Assembly (NCBI GenBank): GCA_031553705.1
Contig: JAVBLD010000003.1
Coordinates: 115,564-179,563 of the forward strand
Length of the DNA stretch: 64,000 nucleotides
Direction: 5' to 3'
DNA from: JAVBLD01 sp031553705
GTDB taxonomy: Bacteria; Bacteroidota; Bacteroidia; Bacteroidales; Marinifilaceae
Position numbers and translations under genes: made by a program
Shown here: piece by piece, positions 17,157 through 25,436 of the stretch
Numbering within the stretch: the first letter of the stretch is position 1
Layout of the letters: every line of letters begins with the position of its first letter
Notes under the pieces: model-generated
Databases searched by the model: none
What the model saw: only the letters and a program-made list of their open reading frames with translations
Told to the model about the DNA's origin: nothing

Positions 17157-17160
17157 GATC

Positions 17161-17230
17161 TTAAATAGTTGAAAGTTGAAAATTTACAGTTGAAAGATCT
17201 TGCCACCTGCCGCTTGCCCTAATTATATAA
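17161..17230. repeat. heptad array between coaD and the serine hydrolase gene
   Basis: GTTGAAA at 17168, 17175 and 17189 is followed in phase by GATCTTG (17196), CCACCTG (17203), CCGCTTG (17210) and CCCTAAT (17217). AT and GC types again share one lattice. It fills the spacer and ends at the coaD stop. Confidence 0.6.
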
Positions 17231-17231
17231 T

Positions 17232-17720
17232 TCATAACTTGCTTAGCTCTTCTTTCAGGTCTTCCGTTGTCAGGTTTTTCGGGAGGAATTGGCTTACGTC
17301 TCCCCGGCTCATATAGATGTTACGGACAATAGTCGAACTAATAAAGGTGTGGACGGTGGAGGTCAGGATAAAAACGGTTTCGATATCTCCGTTCATTGCC
17401 CGGTTTGCTTGTCCGATAGCTCTTTCATATTCAAAGTCCGCAGCTGTTCTTAATCCCCTGATATGGATATGGGCACCTACTTTTTTGCAAAAATCGACCG
17501 TAAGTCCGGAGTATGATACTATTTCCACCCGGTTGGTGTCGCTAAACGCTTTTTTTATCAAACGAATCCTGGATTCAATATTTAAAAACTCTTTTTTTCC
17601 CGAGTCGGTGCCCACGGCAATAATGATTTTATCGAAAATCCTTAGCCCCCTTCTCACAATCTCTTCATGACCTACGGTAAAAGGGTCAAACGAACCCGGG
17701 AATACTGCTAATTTTTCCAT
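17232..17720 (-). CDS. coaD: phosphopantetheine adenylyltransferase
   Basis: A 162-residue nucleotidyltransferase that makes dephospho-CoA from 4'-phosphopantetheine and ATP, the fourth step of CoA synthesis. GSFDPFTVGHEEIV near residue 9 holds the (T/H)xGH nucleotide motif (Val where Asn is commoner), and ISSTIVRNI near 128 is the second ATP motif. The length is normal. It is flanked on both sides by heptad arrays whose GC-rich cores are inverted copies of each other. Confidence 0.95.
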   Translation of the reverse strand: MEKLAVFPGSFDPFTVGHEEIVRRGLRIFDKIIIAVGTDSGKKEFLNIESRIRLIKKAFSDTNRVEIVSYSGLTVDFCKKVGAHIHIRGLRTAADFEYERAIGQANRAMNGDIETVFILTSTVHTFISSTIVRNIYMSRGDVSQFLPKNLTTEDLKEELSKL

Positions 17721-17853
17721 AATTTATTCCATTAATAGCAAGCGGCAGGAGGCAAGTAGTAAGACAGGTCTTCTTGTTTATCAATTACTTATCCTTTTTC
17801 CGGTTATCCTGCATCTTTTAAATCTAAAATCAGTCATCCTGTTCCTTTTTCTT
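17721..17853. repeat. long heptad array upstream of coaD
   Basis: ATAGCAA (17735), GCGGCAG (17742), GAGGCAA (17749) and GTAGTAA (17756) are purine-type units. From 17770 the lattice continues with pyrimidine-type units (CTTCTTG, TTTATCA, ATTACTT, TATCCTG at 17805, CATCTTT at 17812). The purine part is the reverse complement of the GC core at 17199-17217 on the other side of coaD. Confidence 0.5.
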
Positions 17854-18076
17854 ACGACAAACGTAGTTAAACAAATACGATAAAAGAAAGAAAACGGTAA
17901 AAAAAACCGCTCCAATCTACAAAGTTAGCCAAATAAGGCAAAATTGTATCGTAATAAAGAAATTATTCTGTAATTTCTTGCGATTTCTGGTACAACTAAT
18001 GGTTTTATATAATAAGTTTGCATAGGTAAAAAACGGTATAGACAATTCAGTTATAATCAATATAAATATTCAAGTT
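17854..18076. other. intergenic region with oadA promoter candidate
   Basis: This is the non-repeat part of the 356-bp gap between coaD and oadA, rich in A and T. TAAGTTTG at 18013-18020 matches the Bacteroidetes -7 box about 57 bp before the oadA ATG; no clear TTTG lies 19 bp upstream. CAAACGTA (17858) and CAAAGTTA (17920) are possible minus-strand -7 boxes for coaD. No gene is seen. Confidence 0.45.
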
Positions 18077-19945
18077 ATGGCGCAAAAATTATTAATCAGA
18101 GATCTGACATTGAGAGACGGACAGCAGTCCTCTTTCGCCACCCGTATGACACAAAGACAAGTGGACAGGGTTTTACCGTTTTATAAAGATGCGAACTTTT
18201 ATGCGATGGAGGTATGGGGTGGGGCCGTGCCTGATTCTGTGATGCGCTATCTGAATGAGAATCCGTGGGACAGACTGGAGAAAATCAAAGCTGCAGTGGG
18301 GGATGCTTCTAAACTTACAGCACTTTCCAGGGGGCGTAATCTTTTCGGATATGCTCCTTATACGGACGAGATCATTGACGGATTTTGCCGTAATTCGATC
18401 GAATCCGGCTTGGGAATTATGCGTATTTTCGATGCTCTTAACGATGTCAATAATGTAAAATCCACCATTAAATATGTGAAAAAGTATGGCGGTATAGCCG
18501 ATTGTGCTGTTTGTTATACGATTGATCCGCATTTTACTGCAATAGAGCGCCTGAAAGCCAGCCTGAAAGGAAAATCCTATCCGAAAAAGGTATTTACCAA
18601 CGAGTATTTTCTGGGTAAAGCAAAAGAGATGGCTGCCCTGGGAGCGGATATGATCACTATTAAGGATATGAGCGGTTTGATTCCGCCGTCGGAGATCGCA
18701 GAATTGATTGTACTGTTTAAAAAGCACCTTTCCGTACCGATTGACTTTCATACGCACTGCACTCCCGGCTTTGGTCTCGGAGCTGTTCTGATGGCTATTG
18801 TTAAAGGAGTTGATATTGTAGATACCAATATATGGAACTTTGCAGGAGGCCCTGCTGCACCGGCGATAGAGTTGATTTATATATTCTGTAAAAAACTAGG
18901 CGTTGAACTGGATGTTAATATGGAGGCCGTAGCCCGTATCAACAAAGAGCTGTATGATATTCGTAAAGAGCTGGAAGTGGTCGACGCTGTGAAGCAATAT
19001 CCGAAATCGTTTAATCCGCTGACAGATACATTGCCGTTAGAGATAGATAAACAATTTGACCGGGCTATAGCAGCAGCTAAAAAAGAGAATGAAAAAGAGT
19101 TGTTGGAGGCATGTCATGCTATAGAGACTTATTTTAATTTCCCGGCACCGAACGAGTTGGTAAAGAAAGCTGAAATTCCGGGAGGAATGTATACCAATAT
19201 GGTAGCCCAGTTGAAACAATTGAACGCAATGGATATCCTCGAGAAAGCGATGGAGTTGATCCCTACGGTGCGTCTGGATTCCGGATTGCCGCCGTTGGTT
19301 ACGCCTACCAGTCAGATTGTGGGTGCTCAGGCGGTGAATTGCGCATTGGATATTAAGAACGGTAAGCCGATGTACTCCAATGTGTCGAACCAATTCGTCG
19401 CATTGGTAAAAGGAGAATATGGCAAAACACCGGTGCCTATCAATCCTGAGTTCCGCTTGAAGATCGCCGGAACGAGGGATGAGGTTCCATACGATACCTC
19501 CAATTACCAGATGCAGCCAAATCCGGTATTGGAAGAAGCCGGTGGCGTAAAGCTGGCGGCAAATGAAAAAGAGGTATTATTGCTTGAATTGTTCCCGCAG
19601 GTAGCCAGAGGATTCTTAGCTAAACAAAAAGAAGAGGCTTATAAAGCCCGGAATGAAGAGATGGATGCAAAGATGGAAAGCCAGGCAACCGTTGTCACAG
19701 AACAGAAGCAGGAAGTGGCGGTTACTGGTAAATTGGTTGAAGCGCCTATGCCGGGCAGTATCTTCAAGCTACTGGTGAAAGAAGGAGATATGGTAACTAA
19801 AGGTCAGACCGTGCTTATTCTGGAGGCCATGAAGATGGAAAATAGCATTACATCCGATTATGCCGGAACGGTAAAACGTATCTTTGTAAAAGAGGGAACT
19901 ATCGTTGCTGCAGATGCTAAGCTGATCGAAATAGCCGTAAATTGA
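18077..19945 (+). CDS. oadA: biotin-dependent oxaloacetate decarboxylase alpha / pyruvate carboxylase B-type protein
   Basis: A 622-residue protein with a carboxyltransferase barrel (residues about 1-280) showing RDLTLRDGQQSSFATRM, TIKDMSG and the metal-binding DFHTHCTPG. It is followed by the PYC_OADA conserved domain (about 300-480), a variable linker and a C-terminal biotinyl domain with EAMKMENS (biotin on Lys586). It moves carboxyl groups between oxaloacetate or pyruvate and biotin. No OadB/OadG membrane subunit or biotin carboxylase is adjacent, so whether it decarboxylates or carboxylates cannot be read here. It fits succinate/propionate metabolism. A terminator follows. Confidence 0.9.
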   Translation: MAQKLLIRDLTLRDGQQSSFATRMTQRQVDRVLPFYKDANFYAMEVWGGAVPDSVMRYLNENPWDRLEKIKAAVGDASKLTALSRGRNLFGYAPYTDEIIDGFCRNSIESGLGIMRIFDALNDVNNVKSTIKYVKKYGGIADCAVCYTIDPHFTAIERLKASLKGKSYPKKVFTNEYFLGKAKEMAALGADMITIKDMSGLIPPSEIAELIVLFKKHLSVPIDFHTHCTPGFGLGAVLMAIVKGVDIVDTNIWNFAGGPAAPAIELIYIFCKKLGVELDVNMEAVARINKELYDIRKELEVVDAVKQYPKSFNPLTDTLPLEIDKQFDRAIAAAKKENEKELLEACHAIETYFNFPAPNELVKKAEIPGGMYTNMVAQLKQLNAMDILEKAMELIPTVRLDSGLPPLVTPTSQIVGAQAVNCALDIKNGKPMYSNVSNQFVALVKGEYGKTPVPINPEFRLKIAGTRDEVPYDTSNYQMQPNPVLEEAGGVKLAANEKEVLLLELFPQVARGFLAKQKEEAYKARNEEMDAKMESQATVVTEQKQEVAVTGKLVEAPMPGSIFKLLVKEGDMVTKGQTVLILEAMKMENSITSDYAGTVKRIFVKEGTIVAADAKLIEIAVN

Positions 19946-19964
19946 TACGATAGAACATTATGTT

Positions 19965-19999
19965 AAAAAGAGACTATCCAGGCGGGTAGTCCCTTTTTT
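19965..19999 (+). terminator. rho-independent terminator of oadA
   Basis: Arms 19965-19979 and 19984-19998 (core GACTATCC/GGGTAGTC with G-T pairs), a 4-nt loop and a T6 run, about 20 bp after the stop. Confidence 0.8.
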
Positions 20000-20057
20000 A
20001 TGCAAACACACTTTAATTACTTGTCCGGAAGCTGTTTTAAACCATTCGTAAAGTAAA

Positions 20058-20945
20058 TTACGGTTGTTCAAATGCTTTTTGCAATGCATCCATATCCAGC
20101 TTTGTCATTTTTAGCAATACATTCATTACCCGTTTCACCTTTTCGGGATTTTGATCGCTTATCATTTTTTCAAGATTTTCGGGTACGATCTGCCATGATA
20201 TGCCGAATTTATCTTTCAGCCATCCGCATTGCCCTTTTTCGCCGTCCGCTGAGAGTAGTTCCCAATATCGGTCGATCTCGGCCTGTGATTTACAATATAC
20301 ATAAAACGAAACGGCTTCTGTGAAGGTAAACGCATGTTCCCAACCACTGTCTGCTGCCATAAACGGTTGTCCATTGAGCGTAAACGAGGCATGCAGCACA
20401 CTTCCTTCGATCTCTTTTTCGGTTTTGCCGTGGTGGACAATCGTATCAAGGCTTGACGTTTCGAATATTGAGCGGTAAAAATGAATGGCCTCTTCCGCCC
20501 GTCCGCACTGTTTACCGACAAACATCAGGTAAGGGGTGATATATTGTGGTATTCCGCACGTTCCTAATTGCCATGAGAGTCCGTATTTATCCTGTAACCA
20601 ACCGAATTTCTCAAAATAGGGAAGTAACTTATCCGGTTCCATTAGTATGCTGCCGTTTTCGGAAAGTTTTTTCCAGAGTCTATCGAATTCATCTACGTTT
20701 TCACAACCTATAAAAAAAGAGGTTGCGGGTGTAAATTTGAAGTGGGGCCCTCCGTTCAGTGCGATAAAATCCTGCCCGACAAGATTGAACTTAACAGTCA
20801 TGACACTCCCTGCCGGCATCATATCGCCCTCGGGATAATGGGTGATCGTTTTGATTTTTCCGTTATCGAAAACGGATGTATAAAGTCCGGCAGCTTCTTC
20901 CGCCTGACTATCGTACCATAGACAATGGGTGATCGTTGATTTCAT
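20058..20945 (-). CDS. VOC family protein with two PhnB-type domains
   Basis: A 295-residue protein made of two tandem glyoxalase-fold domains of the PhnB / 3-demethylubiquinone-methyltransferase-like type. Each domain repeats the elements LWYDSQAEEAAGLYTSVF and MTVKFNLVGQDFIALNGG, seen in the second copy as AEEAIHFYRSIF and ASFTLNGQPFMAADSG. Each domain also holds a WLQDKYGLSWQ-type stretch, WLKDKFGISWQ in the second. Members are annotated loosely, and metal binding and substrate are unknown. It may be transcribed with the GyrI-like gene 18 bp upstream. Confidence 0.88.
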   Translation of the reverse strand: MKSTITHCLWYDSQAEEAAGLYTSVFDNGKIKTITHYPEGDMMPAGSVMTVKFNLVGQDFIALNGGPHFKFTPATSFFIGCENVDEFDRLWKKLSENGSILMEPDKLLPYFEKFGWLQDKYGLSWQLGTCGIPQYITPYLMFVGKQCGRAEEAIHFYRSIFETSSLDTIVHHGKTEKEIEGSVLHASFTLNGQPFMAADSGWEHAFTFTEAVSFYVYCKSQAEIDRYWELLSADGEKGQCGWLKDKFGISWQIVPENLEKMISDQNPEKVKRVMNVLLKMTKLDMDALQKAFEQP

Positions 20946-20963
20946 AGCTGTCTCATTTATAGT

Positions 20964-21509
20964 TTATTTTTCTTTCCTGTAAATAATGGTTTTGTTCTGT
21001 ATATCATAAATTTCCATTACAGGACCGTTACCTGTTTCGGATTCGCGGCAGTACTTTTCCAAAACAGGATATACTTTCATGATGCCGAGGATAACGGATA
21101 TCATCCCTTTATATGGAAACTCGGTTACGATATAGTTGCTTTCGGGCAAGGTCTTTACTTTGAATTTTGTCGATAGCTGGACGATGGTCGTGCTATCCAG
21201 GCCTTCCACAATACAACCGATTTCGGAACGTAACTTCTCTTTCTCGACTTCTTTCGGATTGTCGTAGTAAATACCGAATCCTTTAGTGGTTTCGATTTTG
21301 TAATCATTCAGCAGTGTCCGGTAGATTTTATCCTGCACTTTAGGCGTTTGACTATAATCACCGACCATATCTTCATATACAAGGGTTTCTCCTCCTTGCC
21401 TTTCCACCTTGAATATGATTTTTTTGAATCCGCCGTAATAGGCATATACAGAGACTATCAAGGCTGCGATAACAGTAACGATAATGACTATTACATTCAA
21501 TGTTTTCAT
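20964..21509 (-). CDS. membrane-anchored GyrI-like effector-binding domain protein
   Basis: A 181-residue protein with one N-terminal membrane helix (about 5-25, VIVIIVTVIAALIVSVYAYY). A soluble domain of about 150 residues matches the GyrI-like / AraC effector-binding fold: ETLVYEDMVGDYSQT, FGIYYDNPKEV and SNYIVTEFPYKG. Free-standing anchored forms are common in Bacteroidota and may bind small hydrophobic ligands; none is known for this one. The start is the ATG directly before the helix. It lies 18 bp upstream of the VOC gene on the same strand. Confidence 0.78.
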   Translation of the reverse strand: MKTLNVIVIIVTVIAALIVSVYAYYGGFKKIIFKVERQGGETLVYEDMVGDYSQTPKVQDKIYRTLLNDYKIETTKGFGIYYDNPKEVEKEKLRSEIGCIVEGLDSTTIVQLSTKFKVKTLPESNYIVTEFPYKGMISVILGIMKVYPVLEKYCRESETGNGPVMEIYDIQNKTIIYRKEK

Positions 21510-21605
21510 GATATTGTTTTATTGATTTAATTTTTATGCTGTTCGGCTGTTTATATAATAACTATAATTTTGTTGTTATTATAACGTTATTTTATACCGG
21601 AAAGT

Positions 21606-21916
21606 TTACGATTTTTCTCCATTAACATATTTCAGTTTTTTTTGAGCTAACTCCGACCATTTTTCCTTATGCTTATAAGGAACTTGCACCCATTCTTTCA
21701 TCGGGTGGTTTTTACCCGATGAAAGAATAGCTGTGAGCCGTCAAGTGTAAGAGCTTCCTGATGGGAATCACCGTTTAGTTTGAAAATCATTTCATTCCGG
21801 AGAAAGCAAATAAAAGCTTTTCCATTTATCTTAAAACATAACTTTCCGAACATTTGGCTCTGCTCAGCACCTTGTAATTGTTGGCCGACAAAAAAGAATA
21901 GTTGCTCTTCTTCCAT
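21606..21916 (-). pseudogene. frameshifted TfoX/YjbR-like small protein gene
   Basis: From ATG 21916 the frame encodes MEEEQLFFFVGQQLQG, then MFGKLCFKINGKAF and EALTLDGSQLF, typical of a Bacteroidota TfoX-N-like family. It then meets a TGA at 21698-21700. The family sequence resumes one base out of frame (SGKNHPMKEWVQVP, then KHKEKWSELAQ) and ends at the TAA at 21606. One base is missing between LF and SG, where relatives have a short loop. The break lies inside a perfect 15-bp inverted repeat (21692-21728). Unless it is a sequencing error, the gene is inactive or the two parts are read by slippage, for which I see no signal. Confidence 0.75.
21692..21728. repeat. perfect 15-bp palindrome at the frameshift
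   Basis: Arms 21692-21706 (ATTCTTTCATCGGGT) and 21714-21728 (ACCCGATGAAAGAAT) with a 7-nt loop. One arm encodes the conserved HPMKEW region of the TfoX-like gene; the other lies where the family loop is expected and carries the one-base deletion. Confidence 0.9.
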
Positions 21917-22017
21917 AAATGGTTTGAATTAATGCATCACACATCGTGGTAAACATTTGCAAATGTATTATAAAAATTCGTCCATTCTGGAATTCTAAGC
22001 GGTATAATGATAAAAAC

Positions 22018-22425
22018 TTATCTTTCTTTCAGTTCTTCTGCAAAGAGTTGATCAAAGAATTCGCCGCGAGTGATTCTTCCGTTTTCTACCGCAATAAGTT
22101 CTGCCCGTCCTTCAGTACACAGAAGCATATCCGGAAGTCGGTAAAGATCGTGGAATACGAGCAGTTTGACCCCTGCCCGTTTCAGATCGAGCCGAATTAC
22201 GAAGCGGTCGCTGCCCCGGAGAGCATATTTATAGGTAATATCCATCCGGGCGACCATAACATCCATTCCCTGTTCGTGCAATGCAGAAAAACTGGCGCCT
22301 TTGGATTCGAGGTATTCATGCCGGGCATTTTCAAAATAGTGCTGATAGTTAGCGTTGTTGACAACGCCTTGTACATCGCATTCATAGTCGCGTACTTTCA
22401 TTTCCAGTTCGAAAATCGTTCTCAT
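22018..22425 (-). CDS. acyl-CoA thioesterase (4HBT / YbgC family)
   Basis: A 135-residue hotdog-fold thioesterase. The catalytic motif CDVQGVVNNANYQHYFENAR near residue 16 has the usual Asp (D17). It hydrolyses acyl-CoA or related thioesters; chain preference is unknown. The length is normal, the gene stands alone, and the start is the ATG before TIFELEMKVRDYE. About 270 bp between it and the MscS gene hold no gene that I can see. Confidence 0.9.
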   Translation of the reverse strand: MRTIFELEMKVRDYECDVQGVVNNANYQHYFENARHEYLESKGASFSALHEQGMDVMVARMDITYKYALRGSDRFVIRLDLKRAGVKLLVFHDLYRLPDMLLCTEGRAELIAVENGRITRGEFFDQLFAEELKER

Positions 22426-22697
22426 AGGTCAGATATATTATTGTAGTATGGTTTGTCAATAAATTTCTGTGTAAAGATAGTCAGAATGACAAATGATGGG
22501 GTAAAAACAATATATGTTTTTTATGCCCCGTCCGGAATCATATTGATGAAATTTTTCCACATTTTACATTCAATAAAATGTGTAGATAAAACAGACAAGT
22601 TTTTAATGTTTCAGGAGAACGGATAGAATGCATTTAAGCTTTTCTATACCATTCGGCTGTGGGTAGATTGTGCTTCTTAATTCCTGGTTCTCAGTTT

Positions 22698-23597
22698 TTA
22701 ATTTTTAATATGTACGTCAAGTTGTGGGAATGGGATATTGATGCCTGATTCGCCAAATGTTTTGTATACCTGCTCGTTGAGTGAATAATAAAGATCCCAG
22801 TAATCATCGGATTTTACCCATGCGCGTACGACGATATTGACGGAGCTGCTGTCCAGCTTGCTCAGCGCAATCATGTGACCCGGCGTAGGTAATATACGTT
22901 TGTCATCATTTAATAATTTTGTAATAATACTCTTAGCACGATCGTAACTGTCTCCATAGCCGATACCGAACGTCCATTCCACGCGGCGTGTCGGTTCGCA
23001 TGAATAATTGTTGATAATGCTGGTAGAGATACCTCCATTCGGCAGTAAAATCATTTTATTATCGGCGGTATTCAGTATAGTGTGGAAAAGACGGATCTCT
23101 TTGACCTTCCCCGATTGTCCCTGAGCCTCAATGACGTCGCCTACACGAAACGGTTTTAATGCCAGTATCATCACTCCTCCGGCAAAATTCTGCAGTGTAC
23201 CGCTAAGAGCCATGCCGACAGCTAAACCGGCTGAGGCAAAAATGGCGACAAACGAGGTGGTGTCGATTCCCAATGCTCCCACAATGATTGTTATTAGTAT
23301 GATAATCAGTGATATCTGTATGAGATTGTTCAGGAATACCCGTAAGGAAGGATCTACATTACGCCGGTCCATCATCTTTTTCTGCATCCGGAGGACATAA
23401 CGGATCAGCCACCGACCGATGAAATAGATTAGTAATGCAACCAGAATTTTTAATGTCACATCCACTGCATATTGGGTCAGGGTTTTGATTACTTCTTCGA
23501 CAGGCATACTTGCCAGAGATTGTACCTTTTGTTCGATTGTAGTTGTTATGGGCGCAGTTGTGTCGGCGGCCGTTTTAATTTCTTCAGCTGTCAGCAT
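22698..23597 (-). CDS. small-conductance mechanosensitive channel (MscS family)
   Basis: A 299-residue inner-membrane channel that opens under membrane tension and releases solutes on osmotic downshock. There are three hydrophobic segments (about 45-65, 90-110, 113-135). The pore helix is GLAVGMALSGTLQNFAGGV, then the Sm-like beta domain starts at KPFRVGDVIEAQGQSG and the alpha/beta C-terminus ends INIPFPQLDVHIKN. Its size matches E. coli MscS. A periplasmic N-terminal stretch rich in Thr (AADTTAPITTTIEQ) precedes the first helix. Confidence 0.94.
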   Translation of the reverse strand: MLTAEEIKTAADTTAPITTTIEQKVQSLASMPVEEVIKTLTQYAVDVTLKILVALLIYFIGRWLIRYVLRMQKKMMDRRNVDPSLRVFLNNLIQISLIIILITIIVGALGIDTTSFVAIFASAGLAVGMALSGTLQNFAGGVMILALKPFRVGDVIEAQGQSGKVKEIRLFHTILNTADNKMILLPNGGISTSIINNYSCEPTRRVEWTFGIGYGDSYDRAKSIITKLLNDDKRILPTPGHMIALSKLDSSSVNIVVRAWVKSDDYWDLYYSLNEQVYKTFGESGINIPFPQLDVHIKN

Positions 23598-23794
23598 ATC
23601 TTAGTGATTAAAGTTAATTGTTAATGATGAAACACGGGACAAAATTAGCTAAAAATCGGAAATACAAAAAGGAGATATGCTAAAGAAGACTTTAAATAAG
23701 TAGGTATTGGGTCATCGACTACAAACTTAGAGAAAATATTTTCGTATATTTAAAGTCTGAAAACCTTTTGACTGATAATCGTTTTTTGCTATAT

Positions 23795-25096
23795 ATGCTT
23801 ATACAATTTGTTTTTGTTCTCACGGCTATCATCATTGGCGCCCGTCTGCAAGGCATCGGATTAGGCGTGATGGGTGGATTGGGTGTCGCTGTCCTTGTGT
23901 TCGGGTTCGGGCTCGAACCAACCTCTCCACCGATTGACGTAATGTTAATGATTGTGGCAGTGATTGCGGCTGCAGGATGTATGCAGGCCGCAGGGGGGCT
24001 AGACCTGATGGTTGCACTGGCAGAGAAGTTATTGAGAAAACATCCTTCCAGAATTACGATACTGAGTCCGATTGTTACCTATTTATTTACCTTTATTGCA
24101 GGTACCGGACATGTTGTATATTCGGTATTGCCGGTTATAGCGGAAGTGGCAAGGGAAACCGGTATACGGCCCGAACGGCCTTTATCTATTTCTGTTATTG
24201 CTTCACAACAGGCCATTACTGCAAGCCCCATATCCGCTGCGACAGTTGCATTGTTAAGTTTACTGGCGGATTATAATATAACATTGCTTGATATCCTGAT
24301 GATCAGTATCCCTTCAACAATAATAGGAGTCTTGTTAGGGGCGTTATACAGCATGCATACGGGTAAAGAAATGAAAGATGATCCTGAATACCAGAAAAGA
24401 CTCAAGGTCGGTATGTTTATTGATGACAAGCCTATTGGACAGATCAATGTCAGGCTTAGGAGTAAAGCCGGATTGTCGATACTGTTATTTATACTGTCAA
24501 CTGTATTGATTATTCTTTTTGGTTCTGTTGAACCGTTACGTCACCATAATGGTCGGGTATTGAATATGCCTGTTATCATAGAGATAATAATGCTATCGGC
24601 AGCAGCCATGATCCTGCTGACAACACGCACCAGCGGGATCAAAGCGTCGCAGGGGACAGTCTTTGTATCAGGAATGCAGGCTGTGGTTGCTATTTTTGGT
24701 ATTGCATGGATGGGGGATACATTTGTAAACGGAAATATGAATCAGCTGAAACACTCAATAGAAGGCGTGGTAGAGGCGATGCCTTGGATATTCGGTATTG
24801 CCATGTTTGTTATGTCTATATTATTGTATAGCCAGGCAGCGACTGTACGCGCCATTATTCCGCTGGGTATTGCCCTTGGGATATCGCCTTGGATGCTGAT
24901 AGCCCTTTTCCCGACAGTTAATGGTTATTTCTTTCTGCCCAATTATCCGACTGTCGTTGCAGCTATTAGTTTTGACCGTACAGGAACAACTAAGATCGGT
25001 AAATGGATACTTAACCATTCGTTCATGGTACCGGGGCTTGTTGCTACAATAGGATCTGTGTGTACGGGATTGCTTTTAATAATGCTCATCCGGTGA
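23795..25096 (+). CDS. anaerobic C4-dicarboxylate transporter (DcuA/DcuB family)
   Basis: A 433-residue transporter with about ten to twelve membrane segments. IIIGARLQGIGLGVMGGLGV and FIAGTGHVVYSVLPVIAEVA are the Dcu signatures. It exchanges fumarate, malate or aspartate for succinate during anaerobic growth. I use ATG 23795 because family members start at MLIxQF just before the first helix; a TTG at 23768 would add nine residues. Together with Nqr it fits fumarate respiration. It is convergent with the GH20 gene across a 340-bp gap. Confidence 0.93.
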   Translation: MLIQFVFVLTAIIIGARLQGIGLGVMGGLGVAVLVFGFGLEPTSPPIDVMLMIVAVIAAAGCMQAAGGLDLMVALAEKLLRKHPSRITILSPIVTYLFTFIAGTGHVVYSVLPVIAEVARETGIRPERPLSISVIASQQAITASPISAATVALLSLLADYNITLLDILMISIPSTIIGVLLGALYSMHTGKEMKDDPEYQKRLKVGMFIDDKPIGQINVRLRSKAGLSILLFILSTVLIILFGSVEPLRHHNGRVLNMPVIIEIIMLSAAAMILLTTRTSGIKASQGTVFVSGMQAVVAIFGIAWMGDTFVNGNMNQLKHSIEGVVEAMPWIFGIAMFVMSILLYSQAATVRAIIPLGIALGISPWMLIALFPTVNGYFFLPNYPTVVAAISFDRTGTTKIGKWILNHSFMVPGLVATIGSVCTGLLLIMLIR

Positions 25097-25436
25097 TGAA
25101 ATGCGGATATCCTGACGATAAAAAATCCGTTCTATTGTCGGAAGATTCAAAGTAGGCAAATAATGATACCGATTTTTCAAATGATGAAATAACCCCATCA
25201 GTTCCGGTGATGGTAGTTTAGTACTCATCACTCCACTAACGCTTTGTTTGTGCTATTAAGCCCGTACCGTTCCGGCGATCGAAATGGACACATGAGAGAC
25301 ATCTCCTTTTTTATTTATGTTGCCGATATATTTTTGAACAGATCATATTGTTCTCGCAGTTTGATAACATGATCTGTTCAGGATTAATCATTAGTTTAGA
25401 TTGTACGATCGGTTTTGTGTTCAACTATAAAAGTGA
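25097..25436. other. intergenic region with a 12-bp dyad
   Basis: No gene is seen. A perfect inverted repeat, TGAACAGATCAT (25335-25346) and ATGATCTGTTCA (25369-25380), encloses 22 bp that can pair further (GTTCTC with GATAAC, one mismatch). No T run follows on either strand, so it does not look like an ordinary terminator. The rest is featureless AT-rich DNA. Confidence 0.55.

Noticed and set aside
18173..18757. 194-codon minus-strand open frame
   Set aside because: Antisense to the carboxyltransferase domain of oadA; no motif of its own.
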